From Ectothiorhodospiraceae bacterium (lineage in GTDB: Bacteria > Pseudomonadota > Gammaproteobacteria > Thiohalomonadales > Thiohalomonadaceae), in assembly GCA_007125455.1 (NCBI GenBank), contig SLDE01000145.1:1-9156 (forward strand): 9,156 nucleotides of DNA. Direction: 5' to 3'. The position numbers and the translations under genes are program-made. Positions 1 to 5,760 of the stretch are shown here, piece after piece. The notes beneath the pieces were generated by a model. It saw only the letters and a program-made list of their open reading frames with translations, did not search any database and was not told the origin of the DNA. Each line of letters begins with the position of its first letter. Positions within the stretch are counted from its first letter, which is position 1.

Positions 1-110
1 ACCGCCACCACCATCAACAGGGTAATCGCCAGGTTCATCGAACCCAGGAACTCCAGCAGCACCGCGCCAATACTTCGGCGTGGGCGGGTACGTGTCTTTT
101 CTTCAGTCAA
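1..110 (-). CDS. resB: ResB/CcsB cytochrome c biogenesis protein, N-terminus (partial)
   Basis: Only the first 36 codons are present; the gene runs off the left edge. The translation has a basic N-terminus (KTRTRPRRS), then LEFLGSMNLAITLL leading into a hydrophobic helix. This is the usual opening of ResB-family proteins (a short basic cytoplasmic tail, an LGSM-like motif, then the first transmembrane segment). ResB, with CcsA/ResC, forms the System II heme handling and ligation machinery that attaches heme to periplasmic apocytochromes. The start is a TTG at 110: the frame is closed upstream by a stop at 123-125, there is no in-frame ATG or GTG before it, and GGTGG lies a few bases upstream as a plausible ribosome binding site. 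It follows cytochrome c4 on the same strand after about 166 bp, so co-transcription of a maturation factor with its substrate is likely (inference). Identification rests on a short N-terminal stretch. Confidence 0.72.
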   Translation of the reverse strand, partial: MTEEKTRTRPRRSIGAVLLEFLGSMNLAITLLMVVA

Positions 111-253
111 TGTTTTCCACCGTCACCTGTCTACCGCCAACATTCGATTGCTGCAGCAGAAAAAAGTTCATCTAATGCAGAGGCCCTTGCATTCGCGTGG
201 AATCTGATCCCCGAACACAACGAAGGGCAGCCAGTGGCCACCCTTTGTCTCAG

Positions 254-284
254 TGCATTGCGGCTGCGCTCAGCGATCAATGCA
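254..284 (-). other. Nested stem-loop at the 3' end of the cytochrome c4 gene
   Basis: TGCATTG (254-260) pairs with CAATGCA (278-284). Inside it, GCTG (263-266) pairs with CAGC (271-274). The structure covers the stop codon of cytochrome c4. No T-run follows on the minus strand, so it is not a standard Rho-independent terminator. It could stabilise the mRNA 3' end or partly attenuate transcription before resB. Confidence 0.35.
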
Positions 285-879
285 GACCAGCAATATACTC
301 TGCCACTGCTTCGATGTCACTGTCGCTCATGCGTGCGGCGATATCCTGCATCATGCCGCCCGCATCGTTGGCGCGCTCACCGGAGCGGAAGTCTTTCAGC
401 GTTTTGATGGTGTAGGCCGCATGCTGACCCTGCAGGGCCGGGAACTGGGCACCGGGGATACCGGCACCATTCGGACCGTGGCAGGCCATACAGGCCGACA
501 GACCCTTGCTGGCATCCCCACCGAGGAAGATCTGCTCACCACGCTCAGCCTTCAGCTCATCGGTGGCTGCGCCGATGGCCGGGGTCTGGGTGGCGTAGAA
601 TGCCGCCAGATCCTTGATGTCCTGATCGTCGAGACCGGCCACCATCGGTGCCATGCTGGCATCATGGCGCTCACCGGACTTGAAATCGTGCAGCTGCTTG
701 GCGGTGTAATCCGCGTGCTGACCGGCGATTTTAGGAAAGGTCGGTATCATGCTGTTACCGTCTGCACCGTGGCAGGCGATACAGGTGGTGGCCTTGGCCT
801 GACCAGCGGCAGGATCCCCTGCAACAGCGGTGCCCACAGCACCAAACATGACCAGAGTGGCAATAGCTAGTTTCTTCAT
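277..879 (-). CDS. Diheme cytochrome c4
   Basis: Periplasmic diheme electron carrier, 200 residues, the usual precursor size for cytochrome c4. A Sec signal peptide (basic MKK, hydrophobic core, likely cut after A20 in TAVA|GDP) precedes two homologous class I cytochrome halves. Heme-binding motifs are CIACH (C33, C36, H37) and CMACH (C130, C133, H134). Candidate axial methionines lie in the SMAPM stretch (residues 75-79) and in GGMMQ (174-178), each followed by the family's acidic D-x-D-I helix (DDQDI, SDSDIE). In the family this protein passes electrons from the bc1 region of the chain to terminal oxidases such as cbb3; that role is inferred here. The ATG at 879 follows GGGGAA as a weak ribosome binding site. 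It is divergent from engB and upstream of resB, an order known from other proteobacteria. Confidence 0.95.
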   Translation of the reverse strand: MKKLAIATLVMFGAVGTAVAGDPAAGQAKATTCIACHGADGNSMIPTFPKIAGQHADYTAKQLHDFKSGERHDASMAPMVAGLDDQDIKDLAAFYATQTPAIGAATDELKAERGEQIFLGGDASKGLSACMACHGPNGAGIPGAQFPALQGQHAAYTIKTLKDFRSGERANDAGGMMQDIAARMSDSDIEAVAEYIAGLH

Positions 880-959
880 CGGTTCCCCGTTTTATCTGAT
901 TAGGTTGAGGGTCGGCAGTGCCTCGCTTGCCCTGTTCGACCATGTACTCTACGGCAGTC

Positions 960-980
960 CTGGCCCAATATTAGGGCCAG
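960..980. repeat. 7-bp inverted repeat around AATATTA
   Basis: CTGGCCC (960-966) and GGGCCAG (974-980) form a perfect dyad with a 7-nt AT-only centre. It lies about 80 bp upstream of the cytochrome c4 start and has no adjacent T-run, so a protein-binding site is as likely as an RNA hairpin. It does not match a regulator site I know. Confidence 0.4.
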
Positions 981-1314
981 ATTCGGTGCCGCCACCCGAG
1001 GGGCATGCCACCGTCGCTGCCAATAAACCCTTCATTGGAGTGCCGCCTGGCAGCTCCCCGTCCCGGACTTACACGGGCATCCCGCCTTCCATGCACCCGG
1101 TCCGGAACCCCGGCAACACCACAGAATATGACAGGAACAACCGACCCATCATTGCAAGTGGCCTTGCCCACATCAGCCAGCACAGCCTGGCTGGAAATCA
1201 CCACAAACGCGCCCAATGCAGATACCTATCAGGCCATCAACAGCAAGGTTTACCAACCTTCCGTTCAGGCGCGTTCCTTCATAACAGGCGGCATGTTACC
1301 ATCCCCCGGATGCA

Positions 1315-1343
1315 GGGACAAAGCAACGCAGCCCGCTTATATA
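1315..1343 (+). promoter_or_regulatory. Candidate sigma70 promoter for engB
   Basis: GGGACA (1315-1320) and TATATA (1338-1343) are separated by 17 bp, each matching 4 of 6 consensus bases. Initiation would fall near 1350, about 45 bp before the engB start codon. This is a sequence match only. Confidence 0.35.
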
Positions 1344-1394
1344 GCAATTATTACCCCCTGCGGTCAAGAATAGCCCCACTTACCGGACCACTAT

Positions 1395-2039
1395 ATGCAC
1401 CAGGCAACGCCACCCAACCTCCTTCGACAGGCCTGTTTTCTCACCAGCGCCAACGCCCTCTCGCAGCTCCCCCCCGACCACGGGGCCGAGGTCGCCTTTG
1501 CGGGGCGTTCCAACGCGGGAAAGTCCAGCGCCCTTAACGCACTGAGCGCACAAAAGGGGCTTGCCCGTACCAGCAAGACCCCAGGGCGTACCCAGCTGAT
1601 CAACTTCTTTGCCCTGAATGAGCAGCAGCGTCTGGTCGACCTGCCCGGCTATGGCTACGCCAAGGTGCCCGAGGCGGTGAAACGCCACTGGCAACAGGTG
1701 CTGGCCGACTACCTACGCACGCGCAAATCCCTGCGCGGGCTGATCCTGTTAATGGATATCCGTCACCCTCTCAAGGACTTCGACCGCCAAATGCTCGACT
1801 GGTGTGCCCACCAGCAGATGCCGGTGCACATCCTGCTCACCAAGGCCGACAAGCTCGGGCGAGGTGCCGCTGGTAACACCTTGCAGCAGGTGCGCAAGGC
1901 CCTGGGCGAGACACACCCCAACACCAGCGTACAGCTATTCTCCTCCCCCAGTCGCCTGGGCGTGGATGAGGCTCGGGCGCTAATAAGTGAGTGGTTACAT
2001 ACCGGGGATGTGCAGCAAGATAGTGAAGCGACAGAATAG
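1395..2039 (+). CDS. engB: Ribosome biogenesis GTP-binding protein EngB (YihA/YsxC)
   Basis: Small Era/TrmE-type GTPase of 214 residues, close to the usual EngB length of about 200-215, needed for assembly of the 50S ribosomal subunit. All nucleotide-binding motifs are visible: G1 GRSNAGKSS (37-45), the G2 region TPGRTQ (62-67), G3 DLPGYGYAK (82-90), the family signature MDIRHPLKD (120-128), G4 TKAD (149-152) and G5 SS (183-184). The ATG at 1395 gives the expected N-terminus, although the ribosome binding site in front is poor. The C-terminal acidic tail (DVQQDSEATE) is typical of the family's variable end. engB converges on the polA-side small RNA: its stop is 5 bp from the predicted end of that RNA, and no plus-strand terminator with a T-run follows. 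Synteny with polA is conserved in E. coli and Pseudomonas. Confidence 0.96.
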   Translation: MHQATPPNLLRQACFLTSANALSQLPPDHGAEVAFAGRSNAGKSSALNALSAQKGLARTSKTPGRTQLINFFALNEQQRLVDLPGYGYAKVPEAVKRHWQQVLADYLRTRKSLRGLILLMDIRHPLKDFDRQMLDWCAHQQMPVHILLTKADKLGRGAAGNTLQQVRKALGETHPNTSVQLFSSPSRLGVDEARALISEWLHTGDVQQDSEATE

Positions 2040-2044
2040 CAGAC

Positions 2045-2090
2045 AAAAAAAAAAGCCCTGGCGCGAGGGGGAAGGAGAGTGCGCCAGGGC
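2045..2090 (-). terminator. Rho-independent terminator of the small RNA between polA and engB
   Basis: A perfect 10-bp stem, GCCCTGGCGC (2055-2064) against GCGCCAGGGC (2081-2090), has a 16-nt loop. Read on the minus strand it is followed directly by ten T (2045-2054). Direction is clear because the plus-strand side has no T-run. It would end the small RNA and any polA transcript that reads this far. Confidence 0.92.
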
Positions 2091-2172
2091 CAAGCATCAC
2101 CCGGCAATGGGGGGGAAAGCCGGGCTTGCCTTTCCACCAAGGAGAGAAGCGAAAAGGGTGCATCACATGCAC
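2045..2172 (-). ncRNA. Probable trans-acting small RNA at the Spot 42/ErsA locus (about 128 nt)
   Basis: The predicted RNA runs from near 2172 to the T-run at 2045-2054. It starts with a perfect hairpin, GTGCAT-GTG-ATGCAC (2158-2172). Next comes an unpaired C/U-rich segment containing CTCTCCTT (2139-2146), complementary to Shine-Dalgarno sequences. A central helix follows (2119-2128 against 2101-2105 plus 2091-2095, with a 5-nt bulge), then the terminator, whose loop repeats CTCTCCTT (2072-2079). A sigmaE-type promoter sits at the right distance. Known context: in E. coli the Spot 42 RNA gene lies between polA and yihA (engB), and in Pseudomonas aeruginosa ErsA, an RNA of similar size controlled by AlgU, lies in the same interval. 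Position, direction, promoter class, size and terminator all fit, but I did not identify it by primary sequence, so homology is inferred. Likely targets are mRNAs with AAGGAG-type ribosome binding sites. Confidence 0.8.
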
Positions 2173-2178
2173 ACCTAC

Positions 2179-2205
2179 ATAGACTGGGGGGTGACCGAGA
2201 AGTTC
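2179..2205 (-). promoter_or_regulatory. SigmaE/AlgU-type promoter for the small RNA
   Basis: On the minus strand GAACTT (2205-2200) is followed by 15 bp and GTCTAT (2184-2179). This matches the sigmaE/AlgU arrangement, GAACTT-N15-GTCTAA, at every position except the last base. An A-rich patch (AAAACCC) lies just upstream of the -35 element, as is common for this class. The predicted start is near 2172, at the base of the 5' hairpin. Confidence 0.75.
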
Positions 2206-2303
2206 ACTGGGTTTTGAAAAAAATTATCAGGACCTGTAACACCGTGATCCCGGCCAAATCGCACGACACGTCGGTCTCCAAAACGTAGGGAGGCAGCACC
2301 AGC

Positions 2304-2330
2304 GGTGCGGTTCGCGGGGCTCACCGCACC
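2304..2330 (-). other. Stem-loop just after polA, without a T-run
   Basis: GGTGCGGT (2304-2311) and ACCGCACC (2323-2330) form an 8-bp stem with an 11-nt GC-rich loop, 16 bp past the polA stop. No T-run follows in the direction of polA transcription. It may act as an mRNA 3' stabiliser or a weak terminator. Transcripts passing it would stop at the small RNA terminator at 2045-2090. Confidence 0.4.
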
Positions 2331-2345
2331 CTGCGCCCTCGCCCC

Positions 2346-5048
2346 TTAATGCGCCTGATCCCAGTTCTCCCCGCTGCCGGCCTCCACCAGCAGCGGTACG
2401 CGCAGTTCGGCGGCAGCGGACATCAGTTCGACGATCTTTTCCCGCGCCATCGCCAGCTTTTCCTGGGGTAGTTCGAACACCAGCTCATCGTGTACCTGCA
2501 TGATCAGCTCGATATCCGGCTTGTCCTCCAGCCAGGCATCGACGGTGAGCATGGCGCGCTTGATGATGTCGGCGGCACTGCCCTGCATCGGCGCATTGAT
2601 TGCGGTACGTTCGGCGTACTGGCGGCGCTGGCCGTTACTGGATTTGATATCGGGGATATAGAGCCTGCGCCCGAAGACGGTCTCCACATAGCCCTGCTCG
2701 CGGGCCTGCTCGCGGGTGTTCTCCATGTAGCGTTTCACGCCGGGATAGCGGGCAAAGTACAGATCCACATAGTTTTGCGCCGCGGCGCGGTCGATCCCCA
2801 GCTGTTTACCCAGCCCAAAGGCGGACATGCCATAGATCAGACCGAAGTTGATCGCCTTGGCGCTGCGCCGCTGCTCTCCGCTAACCTCGGCCAACGGCAC
2901 ACCGAAGACCTCGGCGGCGGTGGCGCGGTGGATGTCCTCACCGGCGGCAAAGGCCTTCAACAGCCCCTCGTCACCGGATAGGTGGGCCATGATGCGCAGC
3001 TCGATCTGGGAGTAATCCGCCGCCAGCAGGCAGTTGCCAGGCGCAGCGATAAAGGCCTGACGGATGCGTCGCCCCTCTTCACTACGCACCGGGATGTTTT
3101 GCAGGTTGGGATCGGAGGAGGAGAGCCGCCCGGTGGCCGCCACCGCTTGATGGTAGGAGGTGTGTACCCGCCCACTGTCCGGATGGATCATCAGCGGCAG
3201 TTTGTCGGTATAGGTGGACTTGAGCTTGGAGACCGAGCGGTAGTCCAGGATCAGCCGTGGTAGCGGATAGTCCAGTGCCAGCTCCTGCAACACCTCTTCG
3301 GCGGTGGAGGGCTGGCCCTTGGGGGTCTTCTTCAATACCGGCAGGTTCAGCTGATCATAGAGGATCGCCTGGATCTGCTTGGGTGAACCGAGGTTGAACG
3401 GCCCACCGGCCTCCCGGTGGGCCTCGGCCACCAGGGCCTCCATCTTTTGCGCCAGCTCATGGCTTTGCTTCTCCAGCATCGCCTTGTCCACCAACACCCC
3501 ACGCCGCTCGATGCGTGACAGTACGCCCAGCAGCGGCAGCTCCAGTTCCTGATAGAGCGCTTGCAACGGCGCGATTGCGCTCAGACGCTGCCACAGGGTC
3601 TGGTGCAGACGCAGGGTGACCTCGGCATCCTCGGCGGCATAGGGGGCGGCCTGCTCCAGGGCCACCTCGGCAAAGCCGATCTGTTTGGCCCCCTTACCGG
3701 CCACCACTTCATAGCTGATGGTCTTGTGGCCCAGGTATTTGAGTGCCAGCGAGTCCATATCGTGACGGGTGGCGGTGCTATCCAGCACATAGGACTCCAG
3801 CATGGTGTCGTGGGCGACACCACGCAGACTGATCCCGTGGTTGGCCAGTACGCTCATGTCATACTTGAGGTTCTGCCCCAGCTTCTTCTTGCCCTCATCC
3901 TCCAGCAATGGCTTGAGCCGCGCCAGCACCTCCTCGCGCGGTAGCTGCGCGGGGGCACCGGGGTAGCTGTGCGCCAACGGCAGATAGGCCGCCTCGCCCG
4001 GCGTCACCGCGAAGGAAAGGCCAACGATACGCGCATCCATATAATTGAGGCTGGTGGTCTCGGTATCGAAGGCGAACAGTTCGGCCTGCGCCAGGCGCTG
4101 ATACCAGTCTTCGAAGGTCTCCCAGTCCAGGATGGTATGGTATTCGGCGGTGCTGGCCACCGCATCGCCCGACGGGTCTTCCGATCCTGCCCCACCCAGC
4201 AGCTCGCTCAGCCAGGTCTTGAACTCCATCTCGCCATAGAGCTGGATCAAGGCATCGCTGTCCGGCTCACGCCGCACCAGTTGCAGCGGCCCCTGTGCCA
4301 GCGGCACATCACACTTGATGGTCACCAACTGGCGCGACAGCGGCAATTGCTCAAGGCTATCGCGCAGGTTATCGCCCACCTTCCCCTTGATGGTCTCGGC
4401 GTTTTCGATGATCCCGTCCAAGGAGCCAAACTGCCCCAACCACTTGACCGCCGTCTTCGGCCCCACCTTGGGCACCCCCGGCACATTGTCCGAGGTGTCG
4501 CCGATCAACGCCAGGTAGTCGATGATCCGCTCCGGCGGCACACCGAATTTCTCCACCACGCCCTCCGGCCCCATCACCGTATCGGTCATGGTGTTGACCA
4601 GGGTAACGTGGCCATCCACCAACTGCGCCATGTCCTTGTCCCCGGTGGAGATCAACACATCCATCTGTTGCTGCGCGGCCTGGCGTGCCAGGGTGCCGAT
4701 CACATCGTCGGCCTCCACCCCGTCCACCATCAACAACGGCAGACCCATCGCCTCGACGATACGGTGAATAGTTGCCACCTGGCTGCGCAGATCATCCGGC
4801 ATCGGCGGGCGATTGGCCTTGTACTCGGCATACAGCTCATCGCGGAAGGTCTTGCCCTTGGCATCGAAGACCACCGCCACATGGGCCGGATCGTAATCAC
4901 TGAGCAGGCGGCGCAGCATATTAGTCACCCCGTAGACCGCCCCGGTGGGCTGGCCATGGGAGTTGGTGAGCGCCGGCATGGCATGAAAGGCGCGATAGAG
5001 GTAAGACGAGCCGTCTACCAGAACCAGTTGTTTGGGCTTCTCGGACAT
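2346..5048 (-). CDS. polA: DNA polymerase I
   Basis: Full-length DNA polymerase I, 900 residues (E. coli 928), for gap filling, Okazaki fragment processing and repair. The N-terminal 5'-3' exonuclease covers about residues 1-290, with YKANRPP (76-82), the acidic cluster VEADDV (111-116), STGDKD (134-139) and GDTSDNVPG (183-191). The 3'-5' proofreading domain spans about 300-490. It keeps its metal-binding residues D328 and E330 in FDTETTS, so proofreading is probably active. The polymerase domain spans about 500-900, with motif A DYSQIELR (678-685), motif B on the O helix RRSAKAINFGLIYG (727-740) and motif C QVHDELV (851-857). The ATG at 5048 gives the standard start; the ribosome binding site is weak (GAAGAA). 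Nothing is truncated. It is followed by the small RNA, as in E. coli and Pseudomonas. Confidence 0.98.
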   Translation of the reverse strand: MSEKPKQLVLVDGSSYLYRAFHAMPALTNSHGQPTGAVYGVTNMLRRLLSDYDPAHVAVVFDAKGKTFRDELYAEYKANRPPMPDDLRSQVATIHRIVEAMGLPLLMVDGVEADDVIGTLARQAAQQQMDVLISTGDKDMAQLVDGHVTLVNTMTDTVMGPEGVVEKFGVPPERIIDYLALIGDTSDNVPGVPKVGPKTAVKWLGQFGSLDGIIENAETIKGKVGDNLRDSLEQLPLSRQLVTIKCDVPLAQGPLQLVRREPDSDALIQLYGEMEFKTWLSELLGGAGSEDPSGDAVASTAEYHTILDWETFEDWYQRLAQAELFAFDTETTSLNYMDARIVGLSFAVTPGEAAYLPLAHSYPGAPAQLPREEVLARLKPLLEDEGKKKLGQNLKYDMSVLANHGISLRGVAHDTMLESYVLDSTATRHDMDSLALKYLGHKTISYEVVAGKGAKQIGFAEVALEQAAPYAAEDAEVTLRLHQTLWQRLSAIAPLQALYQELELPLLGVLSRIERRGVLVDKAMLEKQSHELAQKMEALVAEAHREAGGPFNLGSPKQIQAILYDQLNLPVLKKTPKGQPSTAEEVLQELALDYPLPRLILDYRSVSKLKSTYTDKLPLMIHPDSGRVHTSYHQAVAATGRLSSSDPNLQNIPVRSEEGRRIRQAFIAAPGNCLLAADYSQIELRIMAHLSGDEGLLKAFAAGEDIHRATAAEVFGVPLAEVSGEQRRSAKAINFGLIYGMSAFGLGKQLGIDRAAAQNYVDLYFARYPGVKRYMENTREQAREQGYVETVFGRRLYIPDIKSSNGQRRQYAERTAINAPMQGSAADIIKRAMLTVDAWLEDKPDIELIMQVHDELVFELPQEKLAMAREKIVELMSAAAELRVPLLVEAGSGENWDQAH

Positions 5049-5118
5049 GGGCGTTTCTTCAGCTGAAATGTGACCGAGAGGATAAACGAAAACTTAACGG
5101 AGAAGGAGTGAAGAGGGG

Positions 5119-5149
5119 AAAAAACAACACCGCCCCCAAGAGGGGGCGG
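5119..5149 (-). terminator. Rho-independent terminator of the monoheme cytochrome gene
   Basis: CCGCCCCC (5130-5137) and GGGGGCGG (5142-5149) form an 8-bp GC stem with an AAGA loop. Read on the minus strand it is followed by TGTTGTTTTTT (5129-5119). It separates the cytochrome transcript from polA, which should therefore have its own promoter in the roughly 70 bp before its start codon. Confidence 0.85.
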
Positions 5150-5175
5150 GCAGTGGCAGGGGCGGACAGCCTACC

Positions 5176-5490
5176 TTAGAAGGTTGCGATATAGGCCGCC
5201 AGGTTGTTGATGTCGTCATCGGACAGGCCGGTGGCGTTGGGCACCATCAAACCAGCCATGGGGGAGTCGACCTCATTGGCGCGGTAGGCCTTCAGCAGGG
5301 TCACCACCTCCTCAGCACTCATGCCCTTCAGAGCGGGGAAGGTCGGCGGCACGCCCTGACCCTGAGCACCGTGGCAGCTAAGACAGGTGTTGTATGCGGT
5401 TTTGCCCAGGGCCGGATCGCCAGCATGGACATTAGCTACCGCAGTCAGGGAGAGTAGCGCTGCGGCACCAATCATCATTACGCTTTTCAT
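5176..5490 (-). CDS. Small periplasmic monoheme cytochrome c (class I, c4-half-like)
   Basis: 104-residue soluble class I cytochrome. The signal peptide is likely cut in NVHA|GDP after residue 23, and the mature protein is about 81 residues. The heme motif is CLSCH (C36, C39, H40), and the axial methionine is M78 or M82 in SPMAGLM. The C-terminal helix SDDDINNLAAYI closely resembles the corresponding helix of the cytochrome c4 in this window. Overall it looks like a single c4 domain, so it is best called a c4-like or c553-like monoheme carrier; its redox partner cannot be read from sequence. The frame stays open 26 codons further upstream, but the ATG at 5490 is chosen because AGTGAGGA stands about 7 bp before it and the signal peptide starts there. 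It has its own promoter and terminator. Confidence 0.93.
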   Translation of the reverse strand: MKSVMMIGAAALLSLTAVANVHAGDPALGKTAYNTCLSCHGAQGQGVPPTFPALKGMSAEEVVTLLKAYRANEVDSPMAGLMVPNATGLSDDDINNLAAYIATF

Positions 5491-5548
5491 GTTCACATCC
5501 TCACTTAGGAATAGTTTTAACAGGGGGGAGCTGAAAAAAATCCGCGTA

Positions 5549-5576
5549 ATCCTATCACAATGTTTCACGTCGGCAA
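5549..5576 (-). promoter_or_regulatory. Candidate extended -10 promoter for the monoheme cytochrome gene
   Basis: On the minus strand TTGCCG (5576-5571), a 16-bp spacer and TAGGAT (5554-5549) form a sigma70-like pair. TGA directly before the -10 element gives the extended -10 motif TGn. Initiation would be near 5542, giving a leader of about 50 nt. Confidence 0.45.
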
Positions 5577-5686
5577 TATCTTTTCGCGCCCTTGCCAGAG
5601 AGTATCCAACACACTAGCTGAACCGTGGCTGAACAAGCAGAAGATAACCCACAGGAAAATCATTATTCCAGTATCTGCTAATATAA

Positions 5687-5711
5687 TTATCTTATTACTT
5701 TCAATAAGATA
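5687..5711. promoter_or_regulatory. 9-bp AT-rich palindrome, candidate operator/activator site
   Basis: TATCTTATT (5687-5695) and AATAAGATA (5703-5711) form a perfect inverted repeat with a 7-bp centre. The midpoint (5699) lies about 62 bp upstream of the predicted start of the plus-strand small RNA, the usual place for a class I activator. The arms do not match GacA (TGTAAG-N6-CTTACA), Fnr/Anr or CRP consensus sites in order or spacing, so the binding protein is unknown. Confidence 0.5.
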
Positions 5712-5725
5712 GCGGAACTTTTTCA

Positions 5726-5754
5726 TTGACAGCAAAACCCAAAAAAGGTTTAAT
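5726..5754 (+). promoter_or_regulatory. Near-consensus sigma70 promoter for the second small RNA
   Basis: TTGACA (5726-5731, perfect) and TTTAAT (5749-5754, 5 of 6) are separated by the optimal 17 bp. This is by far the strongest sigma70 match I see in the window. Initiation is expected near 5761. No protein-coding frame starts in the next 150 bp, so it drives either a small RNA or a long structured leader. Confidence 0.8.
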
Positions 5755-5760
5755 CCTCAT

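Larger units (their letters stand above)
880..1394. other. 515 bp gap between cytochrome c4 and engB; no convincing gene
   Basis: This divergent intergenic stretch is long for such a compact region. It holds the presumed promoters of cytochrome c4 (minus) and engB (plus) and two small dyads: CTGGCCC/GGGCCAG at 960-980 and AAGGTT-TACC-AACCTT at 1245-1260. A minus-strand frame with a TTG start at 1216 (to 971, 81 codons) opens with a signal-peptide-like stretch ending SSQAVLADVG. After about 30 codons its composition turns Arg/Gly-rich and unconvincing, and two stop codons lie just upstream in the same frame. It could be a decayed small secreted-protein gene or chance. I found no recognisable family in any of the six frames. 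Confidence 0.4.

Noticed and set aside
253..870. 205-codon plus-strand frame
   Set aside because: It is antisense to cytochrome c4, which has a signal peptide and two CxxCH motifs.
1837..2172. Minus-strand frame starting at the small RNA 5' end and running into engB
   Set aside because: It crosses the strong minus-strand terminator and lies antisense to engB; composition is not protein-like.
3969..5066. 365-codon open frame on the plus strand
   Set aside because: It is antisense to polA, in a shadow frame of a GC-rich gene, with His/Gln/Arg-rich composition and no family features.
5491..5568. Longer start for the monoheme cytochrome (ATG at 5568)
   Set aside because: The extra 26 residues precede a complete signal peptide, and a good ribosome binding site stands in front of the ATG at 5490.
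5687..5711. GacA/UvrY-type upstream activating site
   Set aside because: The GacA box reads TGTAAG-N6-CTTACA; here the half-sites face the opposite way (CTTATT-N7-AATAAG).
5713..5719. GGAACTT, a perfect sigmaE -35 element on the plus strand upstream of the second small RNA
   Set aside because: No GTCTAA-like -10 element follows at 15-17 bp, while an excellent sigma70 promoter overlaps the stretch.
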